From positions 1 through 5,223 of the forward strand of contig JAHJCS010000242.1 in the NCBI GenBank assembly GCA_018812465.1: DNA of 5,223 nucleotides, given 5' to 3'. Numbering within the stretch: position 1 is the stretch's first letter; each line of letters starts with the position of its first letter. Shown here in pieces: positions 1 to 5,078 of the stretch. The DNA comes from Nanobdellota archaeon (GTDB lineage Archaea > Nanobdellota > Nanobdellia > Woesearchaeales > UBA12501). The notes under the pieces were generated by a model. It ran no database searches, was not told the origin of the DNA, and worked only from the letters and a program-made list of their open reading frames with translations. A program made the position numbers and the translations under genes.

Positions 1-26
1 ATTTATAAATATTGTGGTGATGCTCT

Positions 27-434
27 TTAAGAGGGAGTCCTCATAAAGGTCATTGAGCTTGCCTTTAAAAACCTCATGTTCTTGGCTATTGCACCTGCTG
101 TGACCTTACCGACTATCCTGCTGCCATCTGCCACAAGAATCCTTCTGATGTTGTTCTTTCCCATGACCTCAAGAGCCTCTTCTATGCTTGCATCTGGGCT
201 TATTGTTATCAGAGGGTAGCTGACAAGGTCTATTGCCTTGACCTGAGTGGGATTTTTTCCTTTTGCAGTGACTTTCCTTAGGATATCCCTTTCTGTGATT
301 ATGCCCAGAGCCTCTCCCTTGTCCTCAAGAAGCACTGAACCAGTCTCTTTTACCCCCATGAACATTGCCACATCAGCTGCTGAAACAGTAGGGGGCATTC
401 GCTTTATCTCATGCATGATATCTTTAATCTTCAT
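27..434 (-). CDS. Two-CBS-domain protein (135 aa)
   Basis: The product is a small stand-alone CBS pair, probably cytoplasmic, since no signal peptide or membrane segment is seen. CBS repeat 1 covers about residues 1-62 and ends in the typical GIITERDILRKV strand-helix. Repeat 2 covers about 68-125, with RRILVADGSRIVGKVTAGAIAKNM in the equivalent place. The second copy has lost the usual acidic T-x-R/D-D signature (VTAGAI), so its nucleotide-binding phosphate contact may be altered. CBS pairs usually bind adenine nucleotides or S-adenosyl compounds and regulate partner proteins; no partner domain is fused here, so the role is unknown. I chose the ATG at 434 because AGGAGGTG (442-449, minus strand) precedes it by 7 bases. 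An in-frame GTG at 443 lies inside that site and is rejected. The gene follows the Memo gene by 89 bases but has its own TATA box. Confidence 0.9.
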   Translation of the reverse strand: MKIKDIMHEIKRMPPTVSAADVAMFMGVKETGSVLLEDKGEALGIITERDILRKVTAKGKNPTQVKAIDLVSYPLITISPDASIEEALEVMGKNNIRRILVADGSRIVGKVTAGAIAKNMRFLKASSMTFMRTPS

Positions 435-470
435 AGAAACCACCTCCTAGCAGTATATTAGGATAACAGA

Positions 471-480
471 GTATATAAGG
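471..480 (-). promoter_or_regulatory. TATA box of the CBS-domain gene
   Basis: On the minus strand this reads CCTTATATAC. Transcription about 26 bases downstream would start near 449, leaving a leader of about 15 bases that just holds the AGGAGGTG site. A second, weaker candidate (CTTTATATAG) lies at about 488-497. Confidence 0.55.
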
Positions 481-523
481 ATTTGCTATATAAAGAATAT
501 ATCAAAAGCAAGAATTAAACACC

Positions 524-1393
524 TTATTTGAACAATATGCTTGCATAGCCCACTGCATTAGTATAATCCCCAAGAAGATCAGCTGAAGTATAATATTGGA
601 GGAGCTCTGCTGAGGCTTTCTTTGATTTCATGATCTCAATAAGGACATACAAAGCATATTTACCGCAGATTTTAGCATTAGTCTTTTCACAATAATCCAT
701 GAATCCTTTTGAATCTAGTTTTAATATCCTATCGATTGCTCCCTGATCAAGCTTGTACATGTTCTCCTTGATATTCTTTGAGAAAGGCATGAAACCATAA
801 TTCACTCCAAGATGAGTGAAGTCAGAGCTTGCTATGACCACTATCTTCTTGCCTAATTTCTCATATTCTTTTATTGACTTGATGAGGTCTTTTGCAGTCT
901 CTTCATAATCAGTCTCTGAGATCATGATTGGAATGAACCTCAGCTTCTTCTCATTGTCAGAGCTTGCGAACTGCAGAAATGGTATCTGCACCTCTATACT
1001 GTGCTCTTCTTTGTGGGGCATCGGGATTATCTCGATATTGTGCTCCTCAAGAATCCTTCCGAATTTATCATCTGTCCTTGCAAGTCCCAAGGGAGTCTCC
1101 CAATCATCTTCTGAGAAGCATGATTTGTGGAAGCCCATATGGCTTGGCCCAAGGATTATGTAAAGATCAGGAAAGTCTGACCCTGCGATTGCCTTGAAAC
1201 TGTATGCAGCACAAGGCCCTGAGAATGCATAGCCTGCATGAGGTGAGATTATTCCTTTTATTTGGCCTTGTCTTGGTCCATAAGGAAGTTCTCTTGGGCC
1301 CCTAAGGTCAAGGAAAGCGTCATTTATCTGCTTCAGAAGTCCATTTTTATTATCCCTATAGAACTGGCCTGAGACTATGGGTTTTCTTATCAT
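524..1393 (-). CDS. Memo family protein / AmmeMemoRadiSam system protein B
   Basis: This 289-residue protein spans the whole MEMO/AmmeB family length. Family landmarks in order are SPHAGYAFSG (50-59), GPSHMG (82-87), EHSIEVQIPF (130-139), ASSDFTH (188-194) and ICGKYAL (242-248). The metal-site residues known for human MEMO1 are present as H52, H85, H194 and C243. The family resembles extradiol dioxygenases. The human protein binds copper/iron, and archaeal and bacterial members are often found with a radical SAM protein and an AMMECR1 protein, in a system of unknown chemistry. Neither partner is visible in this window. The ATG at 1393 has GGAGGAGG (1397-1404, minus strand) upstream and overlaps the stop of the preceding membrane-protein gene in an ATGA, so the two are very likely translationally coupled. 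The reaction catalysed cannot be stated. Confidence 0.93.
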   Translation of the reverse strand: MIRKPIVSGQFYRDNKNGLLKQINDAFLDLRGPRELPYGPRQGQIKGIISPHAGYAFSGPCAAYSFKAIAGSDFPDLYIILGPSHMGFHKSCFSEDDWETPLGLARTDDKFGRILEEHNIEIIPMPHKEEHSIEVQIPFLQFASSDNEKKLRFIPIMISETDYEETAKDLIKSIKEYEKLGKKIVVIASSDFTHLGVNYGFMPFSKNIKENMYKLDQGAIDRILKLDSKGFMDYCEKTNAKICGKYALYVLIEIMKSKKASAELLQYYTSADLLGDYTNAVGYASILFK

Positions 1394-1920
1394 AATCCTC
1401 CTCCATAAGCACTGCTCTTGAAAGGCCCATATTTTCTTGAGAGAGATACAATAAAGAGAAGTATCAAGAATAATAAGATTATATCAATAAATATCCATAA
1501 AGTGACAGCTAAAGACCCATACACCCATAATGCAACAATTCCAGACCAGTAATATACTGTTGTAGGAGAAGCCAAATGGAAGGTGATATCCTTGTCTACC
1601 TTATGTGTGAAGGAGATGTAAGCAAGGAATATGCTGTAACTGAACAAAATAATGACAAAGGTTATCTTGAGCCAGCCAAAATGCTCCATTTTTCCTGTGA
1701 ATAGGAATCTCATGAGTTGTATTGCCATCCAGAACATTGTTATGCTGTTACCAAGGGCAGTGTTCCAGCCCAGTTCCTCATCAGAGTGCAGATCAAAATA
1801 GATCTCAAGGATCAGCCATAAGATGATCAAAGGAAGTATGAACCATAATGCTGAGAGATCCACAAAAGGAGATTTCAGTATATCCCATGCTCCTGAGAGC
1901 ATCTCATTGTAAAATGCCAT
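1390..1920 (-). CDS. Unidentified multi-pass membrane protein (176 aa), co-operonic with Memo
   Basis: I do not recognise this family. Hydrophobic segments lie at about residues 22-42, 55-74 and 83-104, and a long one at about 121-160 may be two helices back to back or one helix with a hydrophobic hairpin (D146 lies within it). The protein thus has 4-5 membrane spans and no cleavable signal peptide. The loop between spans 1 and 2 is acidic (DLHSDEELG, 43-51). The short tail SRKYGPFKSSAYGGGL is basic then glycine-rich and is probably cytoplasmic by the positive-inside rule. The start ATG at 1920 is preceded by GAGG (1925-1928, minus strand) at 4 bases. The stop overlaps the Memo start by 4 bases, so both proteins should be made together from one mRNA. 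This makes it a candidate membrane partner, or substrate channel, for the Memo protein; that is inference from position only. Confidence 0.85.
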   Translation of the reverse strand: MAFYNEMLSGAWDILKSPFVDLSALWFILPLIILWLILEIYFDLHSDEELGWNTALGNSITMFWMAIQLMRFLFTGKMEHFGWLKITFVIILFSYSIFLAYISFTHKVDKDITFHLASPTTVYYWSGIVALWVYGSLAVTLWIFIDIILLFLILLFIVSLSRKYGPFKSSAYGGGL

Positions 1921-1954
1921 TTAACCTCTTTTAGTCCAATATAACCATTATTAT

Positions 1955-1962
1955 GATATAAG
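1955..1962 (-). promoter_or_regulatory. Probable TATA box of the membrane protein-Memo operon
   Basis: The minus strand reads CTTATATC, closely like the CBS-gene box. A start 26 bases downstream (about 1932) leaves a 12-base leader holding the GAGG site, the same layout as the other SD-led genes here. The region is so A/T-rich that other TATA-like strings exist. Confidence 0.45.
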
Positions 1963-1981
1963 AAATAGAATAATAAAGAAG

Positions 1982-1992
1982 AATATAAAAAG
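1982..1992 (-). terminator. Oligo-U terminator after the homing endonuclease
   Basis: The minus strand reads CTTTTTATATT and runs on into TCTTCTTTATTATTC, starting about 35 bases past the stop codon. Archaeal RNA polymerase commonly releases at such U-runs without a hairpin. The same 11 bases occur after the adenosylhomocysteinase gene. It could also be read as a TATA box for the downstream operon, but it lies about 40 bases further upstream than the other boxes here. Confidence 0.4.
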
Positions 1993-2026
1993 TTTAGGTT
2001 CCTTCCTGCCAGCTTGAGAGATATTT

Positions 2027-2956
2027 TTAGCTCTTTTTAAAGAGATTATCAATATTCTCCAGATATTTCTTTATTTTTATACTTTTCTTAGAATGTTTAC
2101 TTTCAATTGCGTTGATAAACTTCAGAAAATCAGACTGCCTTGTGATAACAACATTAAACCAGGTATTCCCGTTCTTTTCTTCATTTGATATCCTGCTATA
2201 AACACCTATTTTAGCCAGTAGGTAATTTATATGGTTAGCATGATATTGAGAATCAGTTGTAATCTTTACAGTAGGTATTATAATCCTGCTATTCTTGTAT
2301 ATGTGAATTGAACCATCACCATCAAATAAACCAGAGATATAACCAGGGATTTCTCCTTCTAAGAGGTCAAGATTTCTGTAATTCCTTGTTTTCCACACTA
2401 TCTTTTTTGCAATAATCCTTGCTACAGAAGATGGAGGATATGCATAATAAGTATTATCTCTCTCATCTTTCTTGATAAATATTGAGCATTTAAATGATTT
2501 TGAGATTAAGCTACAGAATCTTCTGATAAGTTTCTTATCTTGATTACAAAAATAAAATATAACTCCTTTGCCTGACTTAATCAAGTTCATATGCCCATCA
2601 GAATGTATGAGACCCACTAATTCTGGTGAGATAGAATGCCCTTTTATAATTGATGGAGTTGAATTTCTTGAACCAATACTCAAAAGAGTGAAGTCTATGC
2701 TTTGATTTAAGTTATCAAGAAAGCTAAAATATAACCTAGTAGAGGGTTTCACTGTGCCTGCCCTGATCTGATAAAGAGTTGTACAATCATGCTTAAACAT
2801 ATTTGAAAGATCTTTGATAGAGTAATTCTTATTGAGATTATGGAATATTTCTAATCTTTCTTTTTTATTCCAGTGGATAAACAGAGAATTGTCTATTAAG
2901 TCTTCTTTTCTTATTTCCAGAATTGATTCTACAGCTTTTCTAGACATTCCAAACAT
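2027..2956 (-). CDS. Free-standing LAGLIDADG homing endonuclease with N-terminal helix-turn-helix region
   Basis: Two LAGLIDADG motifs are present: LVGLIHSDG (113-121) and ISGLFDGDG (207-215), 94 residues apart. This is the spacing of a monomeric two-motif enzyme that cuts a long asymmetric DNA site. The last acidic residue of each motif, D120 and D214, is intact, so the active site looks competent. Residues about 45-72 (YSIKDLSNMFKHDCTTLYQIRAGTVKPS) read as a helix-turn-helix that could assist DNA binding or regulation. The C-terminal tail is lysine-rich. The gene is not inside an intein: both flanking genes are complete. Hand-counted G+C in sampled 60-base lines is 13/60 and 16/60 here against 23/60 in adjacent adenosylhomocysteinase sequence, which suggests transfer. 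The start at 2956 has no Shine-Dalgarno sequence but lies about 25 bases from a TATA box, so the mRNA is probably leaderless. An alternative start is M4 (2947). Confidence 0.88.
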   Translation of the reverse strand: MFGMSRKAVESILEIRKEDLIDNSLFIHWNKKERLEIFHNLNKNYSIKDLSNMFKHDCTTLYQIRAGTVKPSTRLYFSFLDNLNQSIDFTLLSIGSRNSTPSIIKGHSISPELVGLIHSDGHMNLIKSGKGVIFYFCNQDKKLIRRFCSLISKSFKCSIFIKKDERDNTYYAYPPSSVARIIAKKIVWKTRNYRNLDLLEGEIPGYISGLFDGDGSIHIYKNSRIIIPTVKITTDSQYHANHINYLLAKIGVYSRISNEEKNGNTWFNVVITRQSDFLKFINAIESKHSKKSIKIKKYLENIDNLFKKS

Positions 2957-2976
2957 ATTAGAAAGATTTTCCGAGG

Positions 2977-2985
2977 TTTATATAA
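2977..2985 (-). promoter_or_regulatory. TATA box of the homing endonuclease gene (leaderless)
   Basis: The minus strand reads TTATATAAA inside the short inverted repeat AGGTT...AACCT (2974-2988). Its centre is about 25 bases from the ATG at 2956, so transcription should begin at or next to the start codon. This agrees with the absence of a Shine-Dalgarno sequence. Confidence 0.6.
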
Positions 2986-3002
2986 CCTATGCCCTCACAA
3001 GT

Positions 3003-3016
3003 CCAGTGACCAGTGA
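3003..3016. repeat. Tandem 7-base repeat CCAGTGA x2
   Basis: Two perfect head-to-tail copies of CCAGTGA occupy the gap between the adenosylhomocysteinase stop and the homing endonuclease promoter, just upstream of the latter's TATA box. The position suits an operator, but no binding protein can be named and chance is possible. Confidence 0.35.
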
Positions 3017-3026
3017 GAAGTTTATG

Positions 3027-3044
3027 AAAAAACAATATAAAAAG
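3027..3044 (-). terminator. Oligo-U terminator of adenosylhomocysteinase
   Basis: Beginning 11 bases after the stop codon, the minus strand has U5 (3043-3039) and U6 (3032-3027) runs separated by AUAUUG, without a preceding strong hairpin. This is a typical archaeal intrinsic termination tract. Confidence 0.5.
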
Positions 3045-3055
3045 AAATTAAGAGA

Positions 3056-4318
3056 TTATGTGCCCTCTTGCCATGATGAAAGATACTTAATCTGTTCAGG
3101 TGTCAATTCATCAATGTTGATGCCCATAGATTCCAATTGCAGGCCTGCAATATGGTCATCAATCTCTTTAGGAAGATCTATCACCAGGATGGGCATTTTT
3201 CCCTTGTTTTTTACACAGTATTCAACTGCCAGAGCCTGTCCACAAAAGCTTGTTGACATGACCTCTGAAGGATGCCCTTCTGCTGCTGCAAGATTCACAA
3301 GCCTTCCTTCACCGCAGATGAATATCTTCTTTCCATTAACAATATATTCATCAAGGAATGGCCTGACCCTTCTTTCAGACGAAGCAATCTCTTTTAGTCC
3401 TTTTACATTGATTTCTGTATCAAAATGCCCTGAATTAGCTAATATTGCACCTGACTTCATTTGTTTAATATGATGCGCATCTATAACATGCTTGTTTCCG
3501 GTCAATGTGCAGAATATATCCCCTATCTTGCAGGCATCTTCCATCTTCATGACCCTAAATCCATCATAAGCTGCTTGCAGAGCACAGAAATTATCAACCT
3601 CTGTCACAATGATGTTTCCTCCAAGACCTTTAGCCCTCATAGAGAAACCCTTGCCGCAACTTCCATATCCTACAACAACTATATTCTTGCCGGCAAAGAG
3701 TATATTTGTGGCTCTGATTATGCCATCTACTGTTGATTGTCCGGTTCCAAAGATATTATCCAACAGATGCTTTGTCTTGTTGTCATTCACAGCTATCATT
3801 GGATACTTTAGAGCCTTGTCTTTCTCCATTGCCTTAAGCCTGATTATGCCTGTTGTTGTCTCTTCACATCCACCGATTATTGAGGGGATGAGTTCAGTGT
3901 GCTTTGTATGGATCTCTGACACAAGGTCGCAACCATCATCTATTGTGATGTTTGGCTTAAAAGCAATCACATGATTAAGATATCTGTAATAATCCTCATT
4001 ATTCTCTCCTTTATACCCCCAGACCTTGACTCCTTCTTCTGCAAGAGCTGCTGCAACATCATCCTGTGTTGAGAGAGGATTACATCCTGTGATTGCGACA
4101 TCAGCGCCTCCTGCAATGAGTGTCCTCACAAGGACAGCTGTCTCTTTTGTCACATGCAGTGCCAGACCCACTTTTATTCCTTTGAGGGGCTTCTCTTTCT
4201 CAAACCTCTTTTTAATCACCATAAGAGCCCCCATATTGCTCTCAGCGATCTCAATATTCATCTTGCCCTGGTTTGCGAGCTTGATATCCTTTACTTCATA
4301 AGTTTCTCCTTTGTCCAT
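3056..4318 (-). CDS. ahcY: Adenosylhomocysteinase (S-adenosyl-L-homocysteine hydrolase)
   Basis: The enzyme reversibly splits S-adenosylhomocysteine to adenosine and homocysteine using tightly bound NAD, relieving product inhibition of methyltransferases in the cytosol. From the chosen start (420 aa) the family residues are all visible: LHVT with H55 and T57, DDG with D128, EETTTG with E153, K183-x-x-x-D187-N188 in the NDNKTKHLLDN stretch, the NAD-binding GYGSCGKG (217-224), E240 of TEVD, H298 of SGHFD and H349 of EGHPS. The tail ends YLSSWQEGT. It lacks the C-terminal Lys/Tyr extension that reaches a neighbouring subunit's NAD in eukaryotic and bacterial enzymes, as usual for archaea. I chose ATG 4318 because AGGTGG (4323-4328, minus strand) precedes it. 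An in-frame TTG at 4351 lies within the TATA box. The gene is divergent from the Lrp-family gene. Confidence 0.97.
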   Translation of the reverse strand: MDKGETYEVKDIKLANQGKMNIEIAESNMGALMVIKKRFEKEKPLKGIKVGLALHVTKETAVLVRTLIAGGADVAITGCNPLSTQDDVAAALAEEGVKVWGYKGENNEDYYRYLNHVIAFKPNITIDDGCDLVSEIHTKHTELIPSIIGGCEETTTGIIRLKAMEKDKALKYPMIAVNDNKTKHLLDNIFGTGQSTVDGIIRATNILFAGKNIVVVGYGSCGKGFSMRAKGLGGNIIVTEVDNFCALQAAYDGFRVMKMEDACKIGDIFCTLTGNKHVIDAHHIKQMKSGAILANSGHFDTEINVKGLKEIASSERRVRPFLDEYIVNGKKIFICGEGRLVNLAAAEGHPSEVMSTSFCGQALAVEYCVKNKGKMPILVIDLPKEIDDHIAGLQLESMGINIDELTPEQIKYLSSWQEGT

Positions 4319-4350
4319 AATACCACCTAATGCCTGGCAATGACCACACA

Positions 4351-4360
4351 ATTATATAAT
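4351..4360 (-). promoter_or_regulatory. TATA box of adenosylhomocysteinase
   Basis: The minus strand reads ATTATATAAT after AAAT. A start 26 bases on, near 4330, gives a 12-base leader with AGGTGG, which supports translation from 4318 rather than the upstream TTG. Confidence 0.6.
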
Positions 4361-4375
4361 TTACTAGATTTTTCC

Positions 4376-4412
4376 TGGACAATGTCCGGTTTAAATTAGA
4401 AATATTGGACAA
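4376..4412. promoter_or_regulatory. Candidate operator: TGGACAA repeats between divergent promoters
   Basis: TGGACAA occurs at 4376-4382 and again at 4406-4412, exactly 30 bases apart, so both copies face the same side of the helix. The first copy lies in a near-perfect palindrome, GGACAATGTCC (4377-4387), with 5-base arms and one central base. It sits upstream of the adenosylhomocysteinase TATA box; the second copy sits upstream of the lrp TATA box. Lrp-family proteins bind phased palindromic sites as multimers, so the neighbouring regulator is the obvious candidate. The binding itself is inference. Confidence 0.4.
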
Positions 4413-4423
4413 AAAACAAAATA

Positions 4424-4431
4424 TTTATATA
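4424..4431 (+). promoter_or_regulatory. TATA box of the lrp leader transcript
   Basis: TTTATATA is preceded by an A-rich stretch that can serve as the BRE. Transcription about 26 bases downstream would start at about 4453-4456 (AGGG), leaving a leader of about 120 bases before the lrp ATG. The other genes here have leaders of about 0-15 bases. Confidence 0.6.
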
Positions 4432-4485
4432 TGGGTTGAACATTCTAAAAAAAGGGAACAGAACTTGAGTCATAATCTTTCTTTA

Positions 4486-4569
4486 TGGCTCTGAGGGGTG
4501 GTAGGAGTTCATATGATGATCATCGCCATATGTAACTTGTTGGCGCAAGTGAACCATCCCTCGGAGCTA
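4486..4569 (+). ncRNA. Structured mRNA leader sequestering the lrp ribosome-binding site
   Basis: Bases 4486-4502 pair with 4553-4569 without interruption: 17 pairs, three of them G-U. The G-U pairs at 4492-4563 and 4498-4557 keep the RNA helix continuous while breaking DNA symmetry. Inside are two small hairpins. One is CATATG/CATATG (4510-4515 with 4527-4532). The other is ACTTG/CAAGT (4535-4539 with 4546-4550). The first loop's CGC (4524-4526) can pair with GCG (4543-4545) in the second loop, giving a possible kissing or pseudoknot contact. The lrp Shine-Dalgarno GGAG (4563-4566) lies within the 3' arm. The element does not match a riboswitch class I can recall. It could be a riboswitch, a leader-peptide attenuator or a thermosensor. 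Confidence 0.6.
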
Positions 4570-4578
4570 CCCTCATGA
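4513..4578 (+). CDS. Putative 21-residue leader peptide upstream of lrp
   Basis: A short frame begins ATG ATG ATC ATC and encodes MMIIAICNLL in its first ten residues, then AQVNHPSELPS. A strong AGGAG (4503-4507) stands 5 bases before the first ATG, a better ribosome site than that of lrp itself. Its TGA (4576-4578) overlaps the lrp ATG (4575-4577) as ATGA, the usual sign of coupled translation. Half of the first ten codons are Ile or Leu (three Ile, two Leu), with two Met. The frame runs through the 3' arm of the leader stem, so a translating ribosome would open the stem and expose the lrp GGAG. A role as a regulatory leader peptide is inference; the peptide itself may be inert. The frame is short enough that chance cannot be excluded, but the site, spacing and overlap together argue against it. 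Confidence 0.55.
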   Translation: MMIIAICNLLAQVNHPSELPS

Positions 4579-5006
4579 GACTAGATGAAAAAGACCATGA
4601 TATAATCTCTTTTCTAAAAGATAATTCAAGACTTTCTGTAAGGGATATAGGAAAAAAGACAGGCATAAGACCATCAACTGTCCATGACAGGATAAAGAAG
4701 CTTGTCAAAGAAGGAGTCATAGAAAAGTTCACGCTTAAGCTCAACAATAAGGCTATTGGAGAAAATTTCATAGTGTTCATGCTTGTGGCAGGAAAACCAA
4801 ATGAGTATGTGGGCAACACACTCTTAGGCCATAAGAACATAAAAGAGGTGTTTGGCATAACCGGCGAGTATGACATGATATTCAAGCTGAAGTTCAAGGA
4901 TGTAGAGGATTTCAATGACTTTGTCATAAATTTCAGGAAGCTCAACAAAGGGGTTTCAAAGACAATGACAATGGTTGTGACTGCGACACTCAAAGAGGAC
5001 ATATGA
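4575..5006 (+). CDS. Lrp/AsnC family transcriptional regulator (143 aa)
   Basis: The full-length architecture is present. An N-terminal winged helix-turn-helix starts with the family-typical MRLDEKDHDIISFL, with SVRDIGKKTGI as helix-turn and RPSTVHDRIKKLVKEGVI (32-49) as recognition helix and wing. A RAM/AsnC ligand-binding domain covers about 64-141 and contains the signature GITGEYDMIFKLKFKDVEDF (94-113). Such proteins form dimers to octamers and often respond to amino acids, binding at the RAM interface; the ligand here is unknown. The ATG at 4575 has GGAG at 4563-4566, but that site is buried in a leader stem, and the ATG overlaps the stop of a short upstream frame. The gene is divergent from adenosylhomocysteinase, which makes the latter and itself the first candidate targets. 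No second start nearby fits the family N terminus better. Confidence 0.95.
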   Translation: MRLDEKDHDIISFLKDNSRLSVRDIGKKTGIRPSTVHDRIKKLVKEGVIEKFTLKLNNKAIGENFIVFMLVAGKPNEYVGNTLLGHKNIKEVFGITGEYDMIFKLKFKDVEDFNDFVINFRKLNKGVSKTMTMVVTATLKEDI

Positions 5007-5016
5007 ATTCTAAAGC

Positions 5017-5067
5017 AGATTATAATGCACAAGAGAGATAGTGCGCATGAGAAAGTCTGGATAATCT
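5017..5067. repeat. Inverted repeat between convergent genes
   Basis: AGATTAT (5017-5023) is perfectly complementary to ATAATCT (5061-5067), enclosing a weaker TGCAC/GTGCG pairing (5026-5030 with 5041-5045). It lies in the gap between two converging genes and could form at the 3' ends of both transcripts. No strong U-run follows on either strand, so I do not call it a terminator. Confidence 0.3.
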
Positions 5068-5078
5068 ATGCTCTTGAT

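Larger units (their letters stand above)
1975..3044. repeat. Imperfect 18-base direct repeats flanking the homing endonuclease
   Basis: The plus strand reads AAAGAAGAATATAAAAAG at 1975-1992 and AAAAAACAATATAAAAAG at 3027-3044, 16 of 18 identical, with the last 11 bases identical. They bracket the endonuclease gene and its promoter exactly. They may mark an insertion or be independent oligo-U terminators of similar sequence; low complexity weakens the case. Confidence 0.4.

Noticed and set aside
1..10. ATTTATAAAT palindrome at the left edge, possibly a TATA box for a minus-strand gene beyond the window.
   Set aside because: It is A/T-only sequence at the boundary, and no downstream gene is visible to test it.
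2031..2044. CTCTTT-TT-AAAGAG hairpin at the 3' end of the endonuclease gene.
   Set aside because: It lies inside the last codons, has a two-base loop and is A/T-rich; it is not convincing as a terminator.
2832..3473. 213-codon plus-strand frame across the endonuclease-ahcY gap.
   Set aside because: It runs antisense through two well-supported genes, and its predicted protein shows no recognisable domain.
4319..4351. Extension of adenosylhomocysteinase by 11 residues to a TTG start (4351).
   Set aside because: The TTG overlaps the TATA box, so it would not be in the mRNA, and a good AGGTGG precedes the ATG at 4318.
4491..4519. CTGA (4491-4494) followed by ATGATGA (4513-4519), resembling the box D'/C' pair of a C/D guide RNA.
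   Set aside because: No convincing upstream box C or downstream box D at the right spacing is present, the CTGA is inside the long stem, and the ATGATGA is the start of the leader frame.
4485..4535. Second short frame in the lrp leader: ATG at 4485, 16 codons, stop TAA at 4533-4535.
   Set aside because: It has no Shine-Dalgarno sequence (CTTTCTTT upstream), and its ATG lies at the edge of the stem. The frame at 4513 has AGGAG and the ATGA overlap.
4520..5032. Long minus-strand open frame opposite lrp.
   Set aside because: It mirrors the lrp coding frame, has no family features and has no ribosome site. The plus-strand frame has a full Lrp/AsnC architecture.
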